Made by a program: the position numbers and the translations under genes. This document shows positions 1-6,220 of a stretch of 11,125 bases of DNA, piece by piece. The DNA is from Embleya sp040605455 (GTDB lineage Bacteria > Actinomycetota > Actinomycetes > Streptomycetales > Streptomycetaceae), in contig NZ_JBEXCV010000221.1 of NCBI RefSeq assembly GCF_040605455.1, positions 1 to 11,125 of the forward strand, given 5' to 3'. The notes beneath the pieces were generated by a model. It was not told where the DNA came from, did not search any database, and saw only the letters and a program-made list of their open reading frames with translations. The number at the start of each line of letters is the position of its first letter. Positions within the stretch are counted from its first letter, which is position 1.

Positions 1-121
1 TGCGCCACGCTCGCGCCGCCCCCGACGCAGCCCCAGCCGCCCAAGCCCGCTGCGGCGCGCCCGCGTCGGCCCTGGGGCGTCCCGGGGGAGTGGGCGCGGG
101 GAAGGGAAGCGCTATTGTTGG
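1..121. other. Left-edge sequence ahead of the MarR gene, no gene assigned
   Basis: This 121-bp GC-rich stretch has no assignable gene. All three plus-strand frames are open across it. One ends in TGA at 123-125, another in TAA at 136-138, and the third runs into the MarR frame, so the tail of an upstream plus-strand gene is possible but the translated residues match no domain I recognise. AT content rises abruptly at 113-138, which is where the promoter and operator of the MarR-MFS operon should lie. TATTGT at 113-118 is a possible -10 element, without a convincing -35. Confidence 0.3.
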
Positions 122-688
122 TTGAGCCATGCAGTTAATGCGTGGCGAGCGACAAGGGGGGCGGTCATCAATACCGCGACGACACCGTGTGACGAGCCGA
201 CAGCCGGCCGCGCACCCGACGAACTCGGAAGCGAACTCGCGCGTCTCATGCGGCTCTCGGCCGCAGCCAAGGCGCGCAGCCGCGCCGAAAGCGGCCCCGT
301 GCCCGACGGGGGAGACCGGCTGCTCCTGGCCTACCTCGCGATGGAAGGGCCCCGCCGGGTCACCGACCTGGCCGCGATGACCTACCTGGACGTGTCCACG
401 GTCAGCCGACAGATCGCGTCGCTGGTCCAGCGCGGCCTCGTCGAGCGCCGCCCGGACCCCAGCGACGGCCGCGGCACCCTGCTCGCGGTGACCCAGGCCG
501 GGACCCAGGCGTTCGAGATCTACCGCAGTCGTCGGCAGGCCGACCTGGACCGGGTCACCCGCGACTGGTCCGCCGACGAACGCCAAACGCTCGTCCATCT
601 CCTCGGCCGCTTCAACGACGACCTCGAACGCGACCAGTCACCCACGCGCGACGCCGCGCCCGGTGCACCGGAAGGCCGTACCGCATGA
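122..688 (+). CDS. MarR-family winged-helix transcriptional regulator
   Basis: This is a cytoplasmic DNA-binding regulator, very probably the repressor of its own operon with the exporter that follows. From the TTG start the protein has 188 residues. Residues 65-125 form the winged helix: the recognition helix lies around LDVSTVSRQIASLVQRGLV (about 89-107), and the wing carries the family motif DPSDGRG (112-118). Flanking helices (about 33-55 and 130-170) would form the dimer interface. MarR proteins usually bind small phenolic or drug-like ligands and then release DNA. The stop overlaps the next ATG (ATGA, 685-688), indicating translational coupling to the MFS pump. The start is uncertain. 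TTG at 122 is the only standard start in frame before ATG 248, and it has only a distant purine stretch (about 101-107). A strong AAGGGGGG at 154-161 sits before ATC 167, which is not a normal start. Family assignment is firm, the ligand is unknown. Confidence 0.9.
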   Translation: MSHAVNAWRATRGAVINTATTPCDEPTAGRAPDELGSELARLMRLSAAAKARSRAESGPVPDGGDRLLLAYLAMEGPRRVTDLAAMTYLDVSTVSRQIASLVQRGLVERRPDPSDGRGTLLAVTQAGTQAFEIYRSRRQADLDRVTRDWSADERQTLVHLLGRFNDDLERDQSPTRDAAPGAPEGRTA

Positions 689-2610
689 CCGACACCAAAC
701 CGCAGACCGCGCCGGACCAAACAGCAGGCGAAAGCGGCTTGAGCCATCGTCAGATCATGACGATCCTGTACGGCCTGATGGCCGGCATGTTCCTGGCGTC
801 GCTCGACCAGACGATCGTCTCGACCGCGATCCGCACCATCTCCGACGACCTACACGGCCTCAGTCAACAGGCATGGGCCACCACCGCCTACCTCATCACC
901 TCGACGATCGCCACGCCGCTCTACGGCAAGCTGTCCGACCTGTACGGCCGGCGCCCGTTCTACCTCGCCGCCATCACGATCTTCGTGGTCGGCTCCGCCG
1001 CGTGCACGTTCTCCACGTCGATGTACGAACTCGCCGGCTTCCGGGCCCTCCAGGGCCTGGGCGCGGGCGGCCTGCTGTCGCTCGCGTTCGCGATCATCGG
1101 CGACATCGTCCCGCCCCGCGAACGTGCCCGCTACCAGGGCTACTTCCTCGCCGTGTTCGGCACCTCCAGCGTGCTCGGCCCACTCGTCGGCGGCTTCTTC
1201 GCCGGCCAGGACGAGATCCTCGGCATCGCAGGCTGGCGCTGGGTGTTCCTGGTCAACGTGCCGGTCGGCGTGGTCGCCCTGCTCGTGGTCGGCAAGGTGC
1301 TGCACATCCCGCACACCCGCCGCCCGCACCGGATCGACTGGTTCGGCGCGGTCACGTTGACCCTGGGCGTCGTACCGCTGCTGATCGTCGCCGAACAGGG
1401 CCGCGAATGGGGCTGGGGCTCGGGCACCTCGACCGCCTGCTACCTGATCGGCGGCATCGGGGTGATCACCTGGATCCTGGTCGAGCGCCGGATGGGCGAG
1501 GACGCGCTGATCCCGATGCGCCTGTTCACCGACCGGATCTTCAGCCTCGCGTCGCTGATCGGCGTGATCTTCGGGATGGCCATGTTCGGCGGGTTCATGC
1601 TGATCCCGCAGTACTTCCAGATCGTCAAGGGCGCGAGCCCGACCAAGGCCGGTCTGCTGATGATCCCGGTCATGGTCGGCATGATGGGCTCGTCGATCCT
1701 CTCCGGCCAGATCACCTCCAAGACCGGCCGGTACAAGATCTTCCCGATCCTGGGCACCGGCATCGCCGCGATCGCGATGAGCCTGTTCGCGCTGTACGTC
1801 GACGCCGAGACCTCGCTCGTGACCACGAGCCTGTTCATGGTCCTGCTCGGCGTCGGCCTCGGCCAGTGCATGCAGACGCTGATCCTGGTCGTGCAAAACG
1901 CCGTCCCACCCCAGGACATGGGCGTGGCCACCTCGGCCGCGACCTTCTTCCGCCAGATGGGCGCCACCGCCGGCACCGCGGTGTTCCTGTCCGTGCTGTT
2001 CAGCAACGTCTCGGGGGAGATCGCCAAGGCGTTCACCCGGGACGCCGGCACACCCGCCTTCCAGTCCGCGCTGGCCGATCCCGCGGTGCTCGCCGACCCC
2101 GCGAACGGGCCGGTGATCGAGATGGTCCGGCACCCGAACCCGGGCGGCGCGCAGGGCTCCGGTGTGCTGCGCGACTCCTCGTTCATCCAGCACCTCGACC
2201 CACGCCTGGCCGCACCCTTCAAGGAGGGCTTCTCCGCGGCGATGCAGCTGGTCTTCCTGATCGCCGCATGCGTCATGGCGCTGGCGTTCGTGCTGGTCTT
2301 CTTCATCAAGGAAGTGCCGCTGCGCACGATGTCCGGCCTCCAGGCCAAGGCCGCCGCCGAGGCGGCGGAACTGGCCGACGCGCAGGCGGCGATGCCCGAG
2401 CCCGCCTCGGAGCCGGCCGACCCGACGCCCGAACCGGCCGCCGCAGGGCCGGGCCCGCGTACCCGTGCGGGGGCCGGCACGGGGTCGAGCACGACCTCGA
2501 AACCGGCTGCACGAACGGCCTTCGCCGCCGGCCCGGCCTCGACCCGCTCGCCGGAACAGGACGCCCGCCGCGCGGCCGCCCGCAGCCGTCCCGAGCAGGA
2601 CCAGGACTGA
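685..2610 (+). CDS. DHA2 (EmrB/QacA-type) 14-TM MFS drug exporter
   Basis: This is an inner-membrane proton-driven exporter of the drug:H+ antiporter-2 family, 641 residues. Visible hallmarks are LDQTIVSTAI in the first membrane helix (D41), motif A GKLSDLYGRR after helix 2 (81-90), and a series of hydrophobic segments consistent with 14 helices. There is a long hydrophilic extracellular loop at about 441-518 before the last helix (about 522-543), as in other actinobacterial members. The C-terminal tail, about 98 residues after the last helix, starts as a likely amphipathic Ala-rich helix and becomes Ala/Pro/Glu- then Arg-rich. It is longer than usual and looks disordered. The ATG overlaps the stop of the MarR gene, so regulator and pump are one operon and the pump probably exports the regulator's ligand or a relative of it. 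The substrate cannot be read from sequence. Confidence 0.93.
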   Translation: MTDTKPQTAPDQTAGESGLSHRQIMTILYGLMAGMFLASLDQTIVSTAIRTISDDLHGLSQQAWATTAYLITSTIATPLYGKLSDLYGRRPFYLAAITIFVVGSAACTFSTSMYELAGFRALQGLGAGGLLSLAFAIIGDIVPPRERARYQGYFLAVFGTSSVLGPLVGGFFAGQDEILGIAGWRWVFLVNVPVGVVALLVVGKVLHIPHTRRPHRIDWFGAVTLTLGVVPLLIVAEQGREWGWGSGTSTACYLIGGIGVITWILVERRMGEDALIPMRLFTDRIFSLASLIGVIFGMAMFGGFMLIPQYFQIVKGASPTKAGLLMIPVMVGMMGSSILSGQITSKTGRYKIFPILGTGIAAIAMSLFALYVDAETSLVTTSLFMVLLGVGLGQCMQTLILVVQNAVPPQDMGVATSAATFFRQMGATAGTAVFLSVLFSNVSGEIAKAFTRDAGTPAFQSALADPAVLADPANGPVIEMVRHPNPGGAQGSGVLRDSSFIQHLDPRLAAPFKEGFSAAMQLVFLIAACVMALAFVLVFFIKEVPLRTMSGLQAKAAAEAAELADAQAAMPEPASEPADPTPEPAAAGPGPRTRAGAGTGSSTTSKPAARTAFAAGPASTRSPEQDARRAAARSRPEQDQD

Positions 2611-2645
2611 CGCACCCGACCCCGGGCCGCACACACCGCACGCAC

Positions 2646-2684
2646 CACCGGCCGGACGGGCCCACACACCCCGTCCGGTCGGTG
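2646..2684. terminator. Bidirectional terminator hairpin between convergent pump genes
   Basis: A 15-bp stem pairs 2646-2660 with 2670-2684, with one G-T wobble (2651/2679) and a nine-base loop CCCACACAC. The perfect core is CCGGACGGG with CCCGTCCGG. It sits 36 bases after the plus-strand pump stop and 85 bases beyond the minus-strand pump stop, so it can serve both transcripts. There is no T-tract on either side, as is common for actinomycete terminators. The rest of 2611-2768 shows no gene. Confidence 0.7.
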
Positions 2685-2768
2685 CGCACACCCGCGCCGC
2701 GAGCCGATCGCCGCGCCGCGCACCGCGAGCCACCCGACGCCCGGGCCGACCGCCCCCCTCGCACCTGG

Positions 2769-4301
2769 TCAGCCGACCCGGCCGGCCCGACGCCCCACGG
2801 CCACCCGACAGGCCCACACCGCCGCGCACAGGTTCACCACGGCCAGCGTCACGAACGTCACCACGGCCGCATGCGCCGAGGCATCGGCGCCCACACCCGT
2901 CGCCGACAGGAACGTCGTGCCGTACGTAGCCACCCCCAACACCGCGCCGACCTGCATGAGCGTGACCAAAACCCCACTCGCGTCGCCCGCATGCTCGGCC
3001 CGCACCCGACCCAGTGCGCTCGCCATCAGCGGCCCGATCACCGCGCCCTGACCCAGGCCCATGGCGGCCAACCCGAGCGCCAGCGTCACGCCGCCCTCGC
3101 GGCCGCCGTGTACCGAGGCCGCCATGCCGATGTACGACACGGACACCAGCGCGAAGCCCAGATATCCCACATGCGCCCGCATCCGCTCCGGCAACCGCCC
3201 CCACCACAACCCGGAGACCGCGAACCCGATCGCGCACGGCACATAGGTCAGCCCCGCCCGCAGCGGACTGTCGCCCAGACCGGACTGCAAGTGCAGCGCC
3301 AGGGTGAACAGGAACCCGTTGTAGCTCGCGACCGCGATCAGCAGCGCGATTCCGCCGGACAGCAGCCCGGGCGAGCGCAGCACCGCACCCGGCACCAACG
3401 GCGACCCGCCGCGCGCGGCCACCGCCCGCTCGACCACCGCGAACAGACCCATCCCGGCGACCCCCGCCGCGAGCAACACCCAACCCCACACCGGCCAACC
3501 CTGCTCGTGCCCCATCACCAGCGGCACCACCAGCGCGAGCATCGCCGGCGCCAGCACCAGCACACCCGGCACATCCAGCCGACCCCAACCCGGGCGCTCA
3601 CCCGGATCCGGCCCGTCCCCGCCCAACGCACGCCATCCGACCACCAACAGCAGCACCCCCAGCGGCACATTGACCAGGAACACCGGCCGCCACCCGGTGC
3701 CGAGCAGGTCCGCACTCACCAGCACCCCGCCCAGGATCTGCCCGACGACCGCACCGCCGGCGATCGCCGTCTGGTACAGGCCCATCGCCGCGGTCCGCCG
3801 CCGTCCCTCGAACCGGCGCTGGATCAGCGTCAACACCTGGGGCACCAACAACGCGGCACCCGCGCCCTGAAGACACCGGAACGCCACCAACGCGCCCGTC
3901 GATCCGGCCAGTCCGCATGCCAGCGAGGCGAGCGTGAACAGCCCGAGCCCACCCAGGTACGCCCGGCCGTACCCGAAGATCGCGCCCAGCCGCGAACCGG
4001 TGATCAGCAACATCGCGTAGGCGATCGTGTACCCCGCGATGATCCACTGCAGCCCGGCCCCCGACGCACGCAGGTCCGAACGCATCACCGGCGCCGCGAC
4101 GTTGACGATCGACGCGTCCAGCACCGCCATGAACTGCCCGGCCACCAGCACCACCAGCAACACCGTGCTCGCGGCCCCGCGGCGGGTCTTCTCCTGCTTC
4201 TGCTCCGCCTCCCTGTTCACGCCCCCGAGAGCGGTGGTCACCCGCTCCACGTCCTCCTCGCGTCGGGCGTCGCTGCCCGACATCAGATCCGTATCGTTCA
4301 T
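2769..4301 (-). CDS. Second DHA2-type MFS exporter, divergent from the MmyB-like regulator
   Basis: This is an inner-membrane multidrug-type exporter of 510 residues from ATG 4301. After a charged cytoplasmic N-terminus (1-45), helix 1 carries VLDASIVNVAAP (D62), the DHA2 counterpart of the acidic motif seen in the other pump. The motif A region after helix 2 reads GSRLGAIFGYGR (102-113), a degenerate version of the usual GxLaDrxGrk with the Asp lost. The hydrophobic pattern fits 14 helices, and the protein ends about eight residues after the last one, unlike the other pump with its long tail. An in-frame ATG at codon 7 (4283) is an alternative start. Neither start has a strong Shine-Dalgarno; GCAGAG upstream of 4301 is the best match. 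The divergent neighbour and the shared operator imply control by the MmyB-like regulator. The substrate is unknown, and export of a secondary metabolite or defence against one is a reasonable guess. Confidence 0.92.
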   Translation of the reverse strand: MNDTDLMSGSDARREEDVERVTTALGGVNREAEQKQEKTRRGAASTVLLVVLVAGQFMAVLDASIVNVAAPVMRSDLRASGAGLQWIIAGYTIAYAMLLITGSRLGAIFGYGRAYLGGLGLFTLASLACGLAGSTGALVAFRCLQGAGAALLVPQVLTLIQRRFEGRRRTAAMGLYQTAIAGGAVVGQILGGVLVSADLLGTGWRPVFLVNVPLGVLLLVVGWRALGGDGPDPGERPGWGRLDVPGVLVLAPAMLALVVPLVMGHEQGWPVWGWVLLAAGVAGMGLFAVVERAVAARGGSPLVPGAVLRSPGLLSGGIALLIAVASYNGFLFTLALHLQSGLGDSPLRAGLTYVPCAIGFAVSGLWWGRLPERMRAHVGYLGFALVSVSYIGMAASVHGGREGGVTLALGLAAMGLGQGAVIGPLMASALGRVRAEHAGDASGVLVTLMQVGAVLGVATYGTTFLSATGVGADASAHAAVVTFVTLAVVNLCAAVWACRVAVGRRAGRVG

Positions 4302-4405
4302 GGGGACGACTCTGCTCGGTCTCCGGTACCCGGACCAGTAGCCTGGTTATCCGGGTATAACCAGGCACCTGGCAATCGACTCCGCTCCGGGCAGAGGATG
4401 GGCCG
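4302..4405. promoter_or_regulatory. Divergent promoter region with a perfect palindromic operator
   Basis: The 104-bp gap between the divergent pump and regulator holds a perfect inverted repeat: GCCTGGTTAT at 4341-4350, spacer CCGGGT, ATAACCAGGC at 4357-4366. Partial copies of the half-site lie on both sides: ACCAG at 4334-4338 and CCTGG at 4368-4372. TATAAC at 4356-4361 is a good -10 for the rightward regulator promoter and lies inside the right arm, so a bound protein would block it. The matching -35 position is weak. AGAGGA at 4393-4398 is the ribosome binding site for ATG 4406. A leftward core promoter probably overlaps the same palindrome, but I cannot place it. Confidence 0.8.
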
Positions 4406-5410
4406 ATGACCGGCAGCCCGCGTACCGACGCCGTTCCCCACGCTGTTCCCGAACAACACGACCGAAACCGGATCGCCTTCGATCCGAGCACCGCCGACCG
4501 ATCCGATCCGCCCAACCCCGAGCGGGCCACCCCGCAGTACGTCCGCCCCGCCCGCGCCGCCTCGCGCGCCGAGCTCGGCGCCTTCCTGCGCAGCCGCCGA
4601 GAGCGGATCACCCCGGAGCAGGTCGGCCTCCCCGTCGGCCGCCGCCGGCGCACCCCGGGCCTGCGCCGCGAAGAGGTCGCCCAACTCTCCGGCGTGGGCG
4701 TCACCTGGTACACCTGGCTCGAACAGGGCCGCCCGATCAACGTCAGCGCGCAGGTCATCGCCGGCATCGCCCGTACGCTGCGCCTGGACGGCGTCGAATT
4801 GGAGCACGTCAAGCGGTTGGCCTGCGTACCGAGCACGGCGACGCTGCGCACCGAGAACGCGGTGGACGCGGACACCCGGATTCTGCTCGACGACTTCGCC
4901 ACATTGCCCGCGGTCGTGATGAACGGGCGCTACGACGTGCTGGCCTACAACGAGCTGTACGCCAGGGTCTTCCCGGCCTTGGTCGCCTGCCCCCGAGGTC
5001 GGCGCAACCTGATCTGGGAGCTGTTCACCCGACCCGCGTGCTGCAACCCGTTCCACGAGTGGTTCCAGGAGTGCCAGGGCGTGGTCGGCGTGCTGCGCGG
5101 CACCTACGCCCGCAACATCGGCGATCCGGTCTGGGTCGCGTTCATCGACGAACTGATCGAGGTCAGCCCCGAGTTCGCCAAGGCGTGGGCCGCCCACCCG
5201 ATCTCGCTCACCCGTACTCGGGTCAAGTTCTTCCGCCACCTGGACGTCGGCGTGCTGCATGTGCGCGCCATCCCGACGGACCTGGTCTCCTCACCCGGCC
5301 AGCGGTTGACCGTCTACGTGCCGCAGGACGAGGAAACTCGCACCCGCCTGGCCCGACTCGCCGAACCGGACTTCGTGCCCAGCGCGCCACACGTGCACGC
5401 GGGGCTGTGA
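4406..5410 (+). CDS. XRE-type HTH regulator with MmyB-like (MLTR) ligand-binding domain
   Basis: This is a cytoplasmic regulator of 334 residues. The helix-turn-helix spans about 55-138, with TPGLRREEVAQLSGVGVTWY (83-102) and WLEQGR (104-109) typical of the MmyB-like branch of XRE proteins. Residues about 158-326 match the MmyB-like ligand-binding domain, a PAS-like fold: VMNGRYDVLAYNELYARVF, LIWELFTRP, then LTVYVPQDEETRTRLARLA near the end. Members of this family in actinomycetes are commonly divergent from the single gene they control, usually a reductase; here the partner is an MFS pump. The N-terminal 50 residues are polar, Pro-rich and probably unstructured, so the protein is somewhat longer than typical members. 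AGAGGA seven bases before the ATG supports this start. It is likely autoregulatory through the palindrome at 4341-4366. The ligand is unknown (a fatty-acid-like molecule has been proposed for one structure). Confidence 0.9.
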   Translation: MTGSPRTDAVPHAVPEQHDRNRIAFDPSTADRSDPPNPERATPQYVRPARAASRAELGAFLRSRRERITPEQVGLPVGRRRRTPGLRREEVAQLSGVGVTWYTWLEQGRPINVSAQVIAGIARTLRLDGVELEHVKRLACVPSTATLRTENAVDADTRILLDDFATLPAVVMNGRYDVLAYNELYARVFPALVACPRGRRNLIWELFTRPACCNPFHEWFQECQGVVGVLRGTYARNIGDPVWVAFIDELIEVSPEFAKAWAAHPISLTRTRVKFFRHLDVGVLHVRAIPTDLVSSPGQRLTVYVPQDEETRTRLARLAEPDFVPSAPHVHAGL

Positions 5411-5430
5411 GCGCGTGCGCCCGGACCCGC

Positions 5431-5482
5431 GAACCGTGGGCGGACCGTGAACCGGGAGCGGGACCTTGAACCGTGGACGGAG
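5431..5482 (+). repeat. Three degenerate copies of an 18-19 bp repeat downstream of the MmyB-like gene
   Basis: GAACCGTGGGCGGA begins at 5431, GAACCGGGAGCGGGA at 5449 and GAACCGTGGACGGA at 5468. The first and third copies differ at one of 14 positions. The block fills most of the gap between the regulator stop (5410) and its terminator (5487), so it is transcribed in the 3' untranslated region. I see no open frame or hairpin that explains it. It may be simple local duplication. Confidence 0.5.
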
Positions 5483-5486
5483 AACG

Positions 5487-5531
5487 TCGAAGGGCCGGTG
5501 GATCGCGATGATCCTCCGGCCCTTCGATTTT
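5487..5531. terminator. Strong intrinsic terminator shared by the regulator gene and the tRNA cluster
   Basis: A 17-bp stem pairs TCGAAGGGCCGG (5487-5498) and GGATC (5500-5504) with GATCC (5510-5514) and CCGGCCCTTCGA (5516-5527). There is one T/T mismatch and a five-base loop GCGAT. TTTT follows at 5528-5531 on the plus strand, so it is a textbook terminator for the MmyB-like gene 76 bases upstream. On the minus strand the same stem starts seven bases past the CCA of the last tRNA-Val, so it should also end the tRNA transcript. Confidence 0.88.
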
Positions 5532-5533
5532 GC

Positions 5534-5608
5534 TGGTGCGCGATACTGGGATTGAACCAGTGACCTCTTCCGTGTCAGGGAAGCGCTCTCCCGCTGAGCT
5601 AATCGCGC
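5534..5608 (-). tRNA. tRNA-Val(GAC), CCA encoded
   Basis: Read on the minus strand from 5608, the acceptor strands GCGCGAT and ATCGCGC pair fully. The D arm has TTAGCTCAGCGG, the anticodon loop is CTGACAC with anticodon GAC (Val, codons GUC/GUU), and the T arm holds CTGGTTCAATCCCAG. The discriminator is A (5537) and CCA is encoded at 5536-5534. The body, 5537-5608, is 72 nt. It is the last gene of the four-tRNA transcript and identical in body to the copy at 5663-5734. Confidence 0.97.
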
Positions 5609-5737
5609 GGGCGCCGTGCGTGACCTGCGTGGTGCACGTACTGCGTGTTCGGTTGTGCGGCGTGCGCGATACTGGGATTGAACCAGTGACCTCTTCCGTG
5701 TCAGGGAAGCGCTCTCCCGCTGAGCTAATCGCGCGGG
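5536..5737. repeat. Tandem 76-bp direct repeat carrying the two tRNA-Val genes
   Basis: Bases 5536-5611 and 5662-5737 are identical over 76 bp, offset by 126 bp. The repeat covers the whole tRNA body plus one base on the 3' side and three bases on the 5' side. Identity stops right at the gene edges and the 50-bp spacer shows no similarity to other parts of the cluster. This is typical of tandem tRNA duplication followed by selection or gene conversion on the tRNA itself. Confidence 0.95.
5663..5734 (-). tRNA. tRNA-Val(GAC), CCA not encoded
   Basis: This 72-nt body is identical to the other tRNA-Val: anticodon GAC, complete acceptor, D, anticodon and T stems, discriminator A at 5663. The three bases that follow read CGC on the minus strand, so its CCA must be added by tRNA nucleotidyltransferase. 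It is the third gene in the transcript order Gly-Cys-Val-Val, 54 bp from the second Val copy. Confidence 0.97.
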
Positions 5738-5771
5738 AAGTTCACCCTCGGCACGGAGCCTTGGGGTCTCT

Positions 5772-5845
5772 TGGAGGTGGAGACGGGATTTGAACCCGTG
5801 TAGACGGCTTTGCAGGCCGTTGCCTCGCCTCTCGGCCACTCCACC
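5772..5845 (-). tRNA. tRNA-Cys(GCA), CCA encoded
   Basis: From 5845 on the minus strand, acceptor GGTGGAG pairs with CTCCACC. The anticodon loop is CTGCAAA with anticodon GCA (Cys), on an ACGGC/GCCGT stem. The T arm contains ACGGGTTCAAATCCCGT. The discriminator is U (5775), the known bacterial cysteine identity base, followed by encoded CCA at 5774-5772. It is second in the cluster. Confidence 0.97.
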
Positions 5846-5894
5846 AAGTGAAGGAACCATAGTGGTTGCCCACCACATTCCTCTACTTCTTCCG

Positions 5895-5967
5895 AGCGGA
5901 CGACGAGATTCGAACTCGCGACCCTCACCTTGGCAAGGTGATGCTCTACCAACTGAGCCACGTCCGC
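5895..5967 (-). tRNA. tRNA-Gly(GCC), CCA not encoded
   Basis: From 5967 on the minus strand, acceptor GCGGACG pairs with CGTCCGC. The D arm is TGGCTCAGTTGGTAGAGCA, and the anticodon loop TTGCCAA (anticodon GCC, codons GGC/GGU) sits on a TCACC/GGTGA stem. The T arm contains GCGAGTTCGAATCTCGT. The discriminator is U (5895). The next bases read CGG, so CCA is added after transcription. It is the first gene of the cluster. Confidence 0.97.
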
Positions 5968-6010
5968 CTGTCGACCCGAGTTGCGTTCCCGCGTCCCGGC
6001 GACGTTGAGA

Positions 6011-6038
6011 ACTTTAGCGGATCCGAGGGCCATCACAA
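6011..6038 (-). promoter_or_regulatory. Promoter of the tRNA Gly-Cys-Val-Val cluster
   Basis: On the minus strand, TTGTGA (6038-6033) and TAAAGT (6016-6011) are separated by 16 bp, a good match to the housekeeping sigma pattern TTGAC/TAnnnT. The predicted start near 6004 gives a leader of about 37 nt before tRNA-Gly. A run of T directly before the -35 adds AT-richness in an otherwise GC-rich setting. No other promoter-like pair is visible between the tRNAs, so the four genes are probably one transcript. Confidence 0.65.
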
Positions 6039-6093
6039 AAACCGATTCCCCGCGGACCCCGCCGCGCGACCCGCGCAACCTGCGAAAACGACC

Positions 6094-6130
6094 GAGGCCG
6101 GCTCGAACCACCAGGGTTCGAACCGGCCTT
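6094..6130 (-). terminator. Terminator hairpin downstream of the DUF4328 gene
   Basis: Arms AGGCCGG (6095-6101) and TCGAACC (6103-6109) pair with GGTTCGA (6115-6121) and CCGGCCT (6123-6129). There is one C/A mismatch and a five-base loop, and a G-T pair closes the base. Read on the minus strand, a TTTT run (6088-6085) follows six bases after the stem. It lies about 90 bases past the stop of the DUF4328 gene and just upstream of the tRNA promoter, so it insulates the two units. Confidence 0.8.
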
Positions 6131-6153
6131 CGGCGCGGCTCGGTGGGTCACTC

Positions 6154-6176
6154 CGAGGGACTTCGACAAGCCCTCG
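6154..6176 (-). terminator. Smaller second hairpin after the DUF4328 gene
   Basis: CGAGGG (6154-6159) pairs with CCCTCG (6171-6176), and CTT (6161-6163) with AAG (6168-6170) inside. This gives nine pairs with one bulged A and a CGAC tetraloop. It lies 45 bases after the gene's stop and precedes the larger terminator, so it may stabilise the mRNA 3' end or act as part of a tandem terminator. There is no T-tract. Confidence 0.45.
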
Positions 6177-6220
6177 ATCGGGTCTCTCCGGGCCACTTCG
6201 CGATCCGGACGGCCCTTGGC

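Noticed and set aside
115..140. A MarR operator palindrome around TTGGTTGAGCCATGCAGTTAA
   Set aside because: Only four of ten positions pair on testing for symmetry. The AT-rich stretch is suggestive of a promoter or operator, but no convincing inverted repeat is present.
850..3588. A 912-codon minus-strand frame opposite the first pump
   Set aside because: Low-complexity Gly/Ala/Arg translation, no motif, and it would overlap both a solid plus-strand gene and part of the second pump.
663..4409. A 1248-codon open frame on the plus strand across both pump genes
   Set aside because: It is a frame shadow: the translation is Arg/Pro/His-rich with no domain, and it overlaps two genes with clear MFS motifs in other frames. 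Long open shadow frames are expected at this GC content.
5534..5967. An integration site (att) of a mobile element at the tRNA genes
   Set aside because: Apart from the tandem tRNA-Val copies there is no partial tRNA 3' end duplicated elsewhere in the window, and no integrase, excisionase or replication gene.
5291..6111. Several short open frames over the tRNA cluster, with translations such as RDTGIEPVTSSVSGKRS or DEIRTRDPHLGKVM
   Set aside because: These are the well-known spurious peptides that result from translating tRNA genes. The tRNA structures account for the sequence fully.
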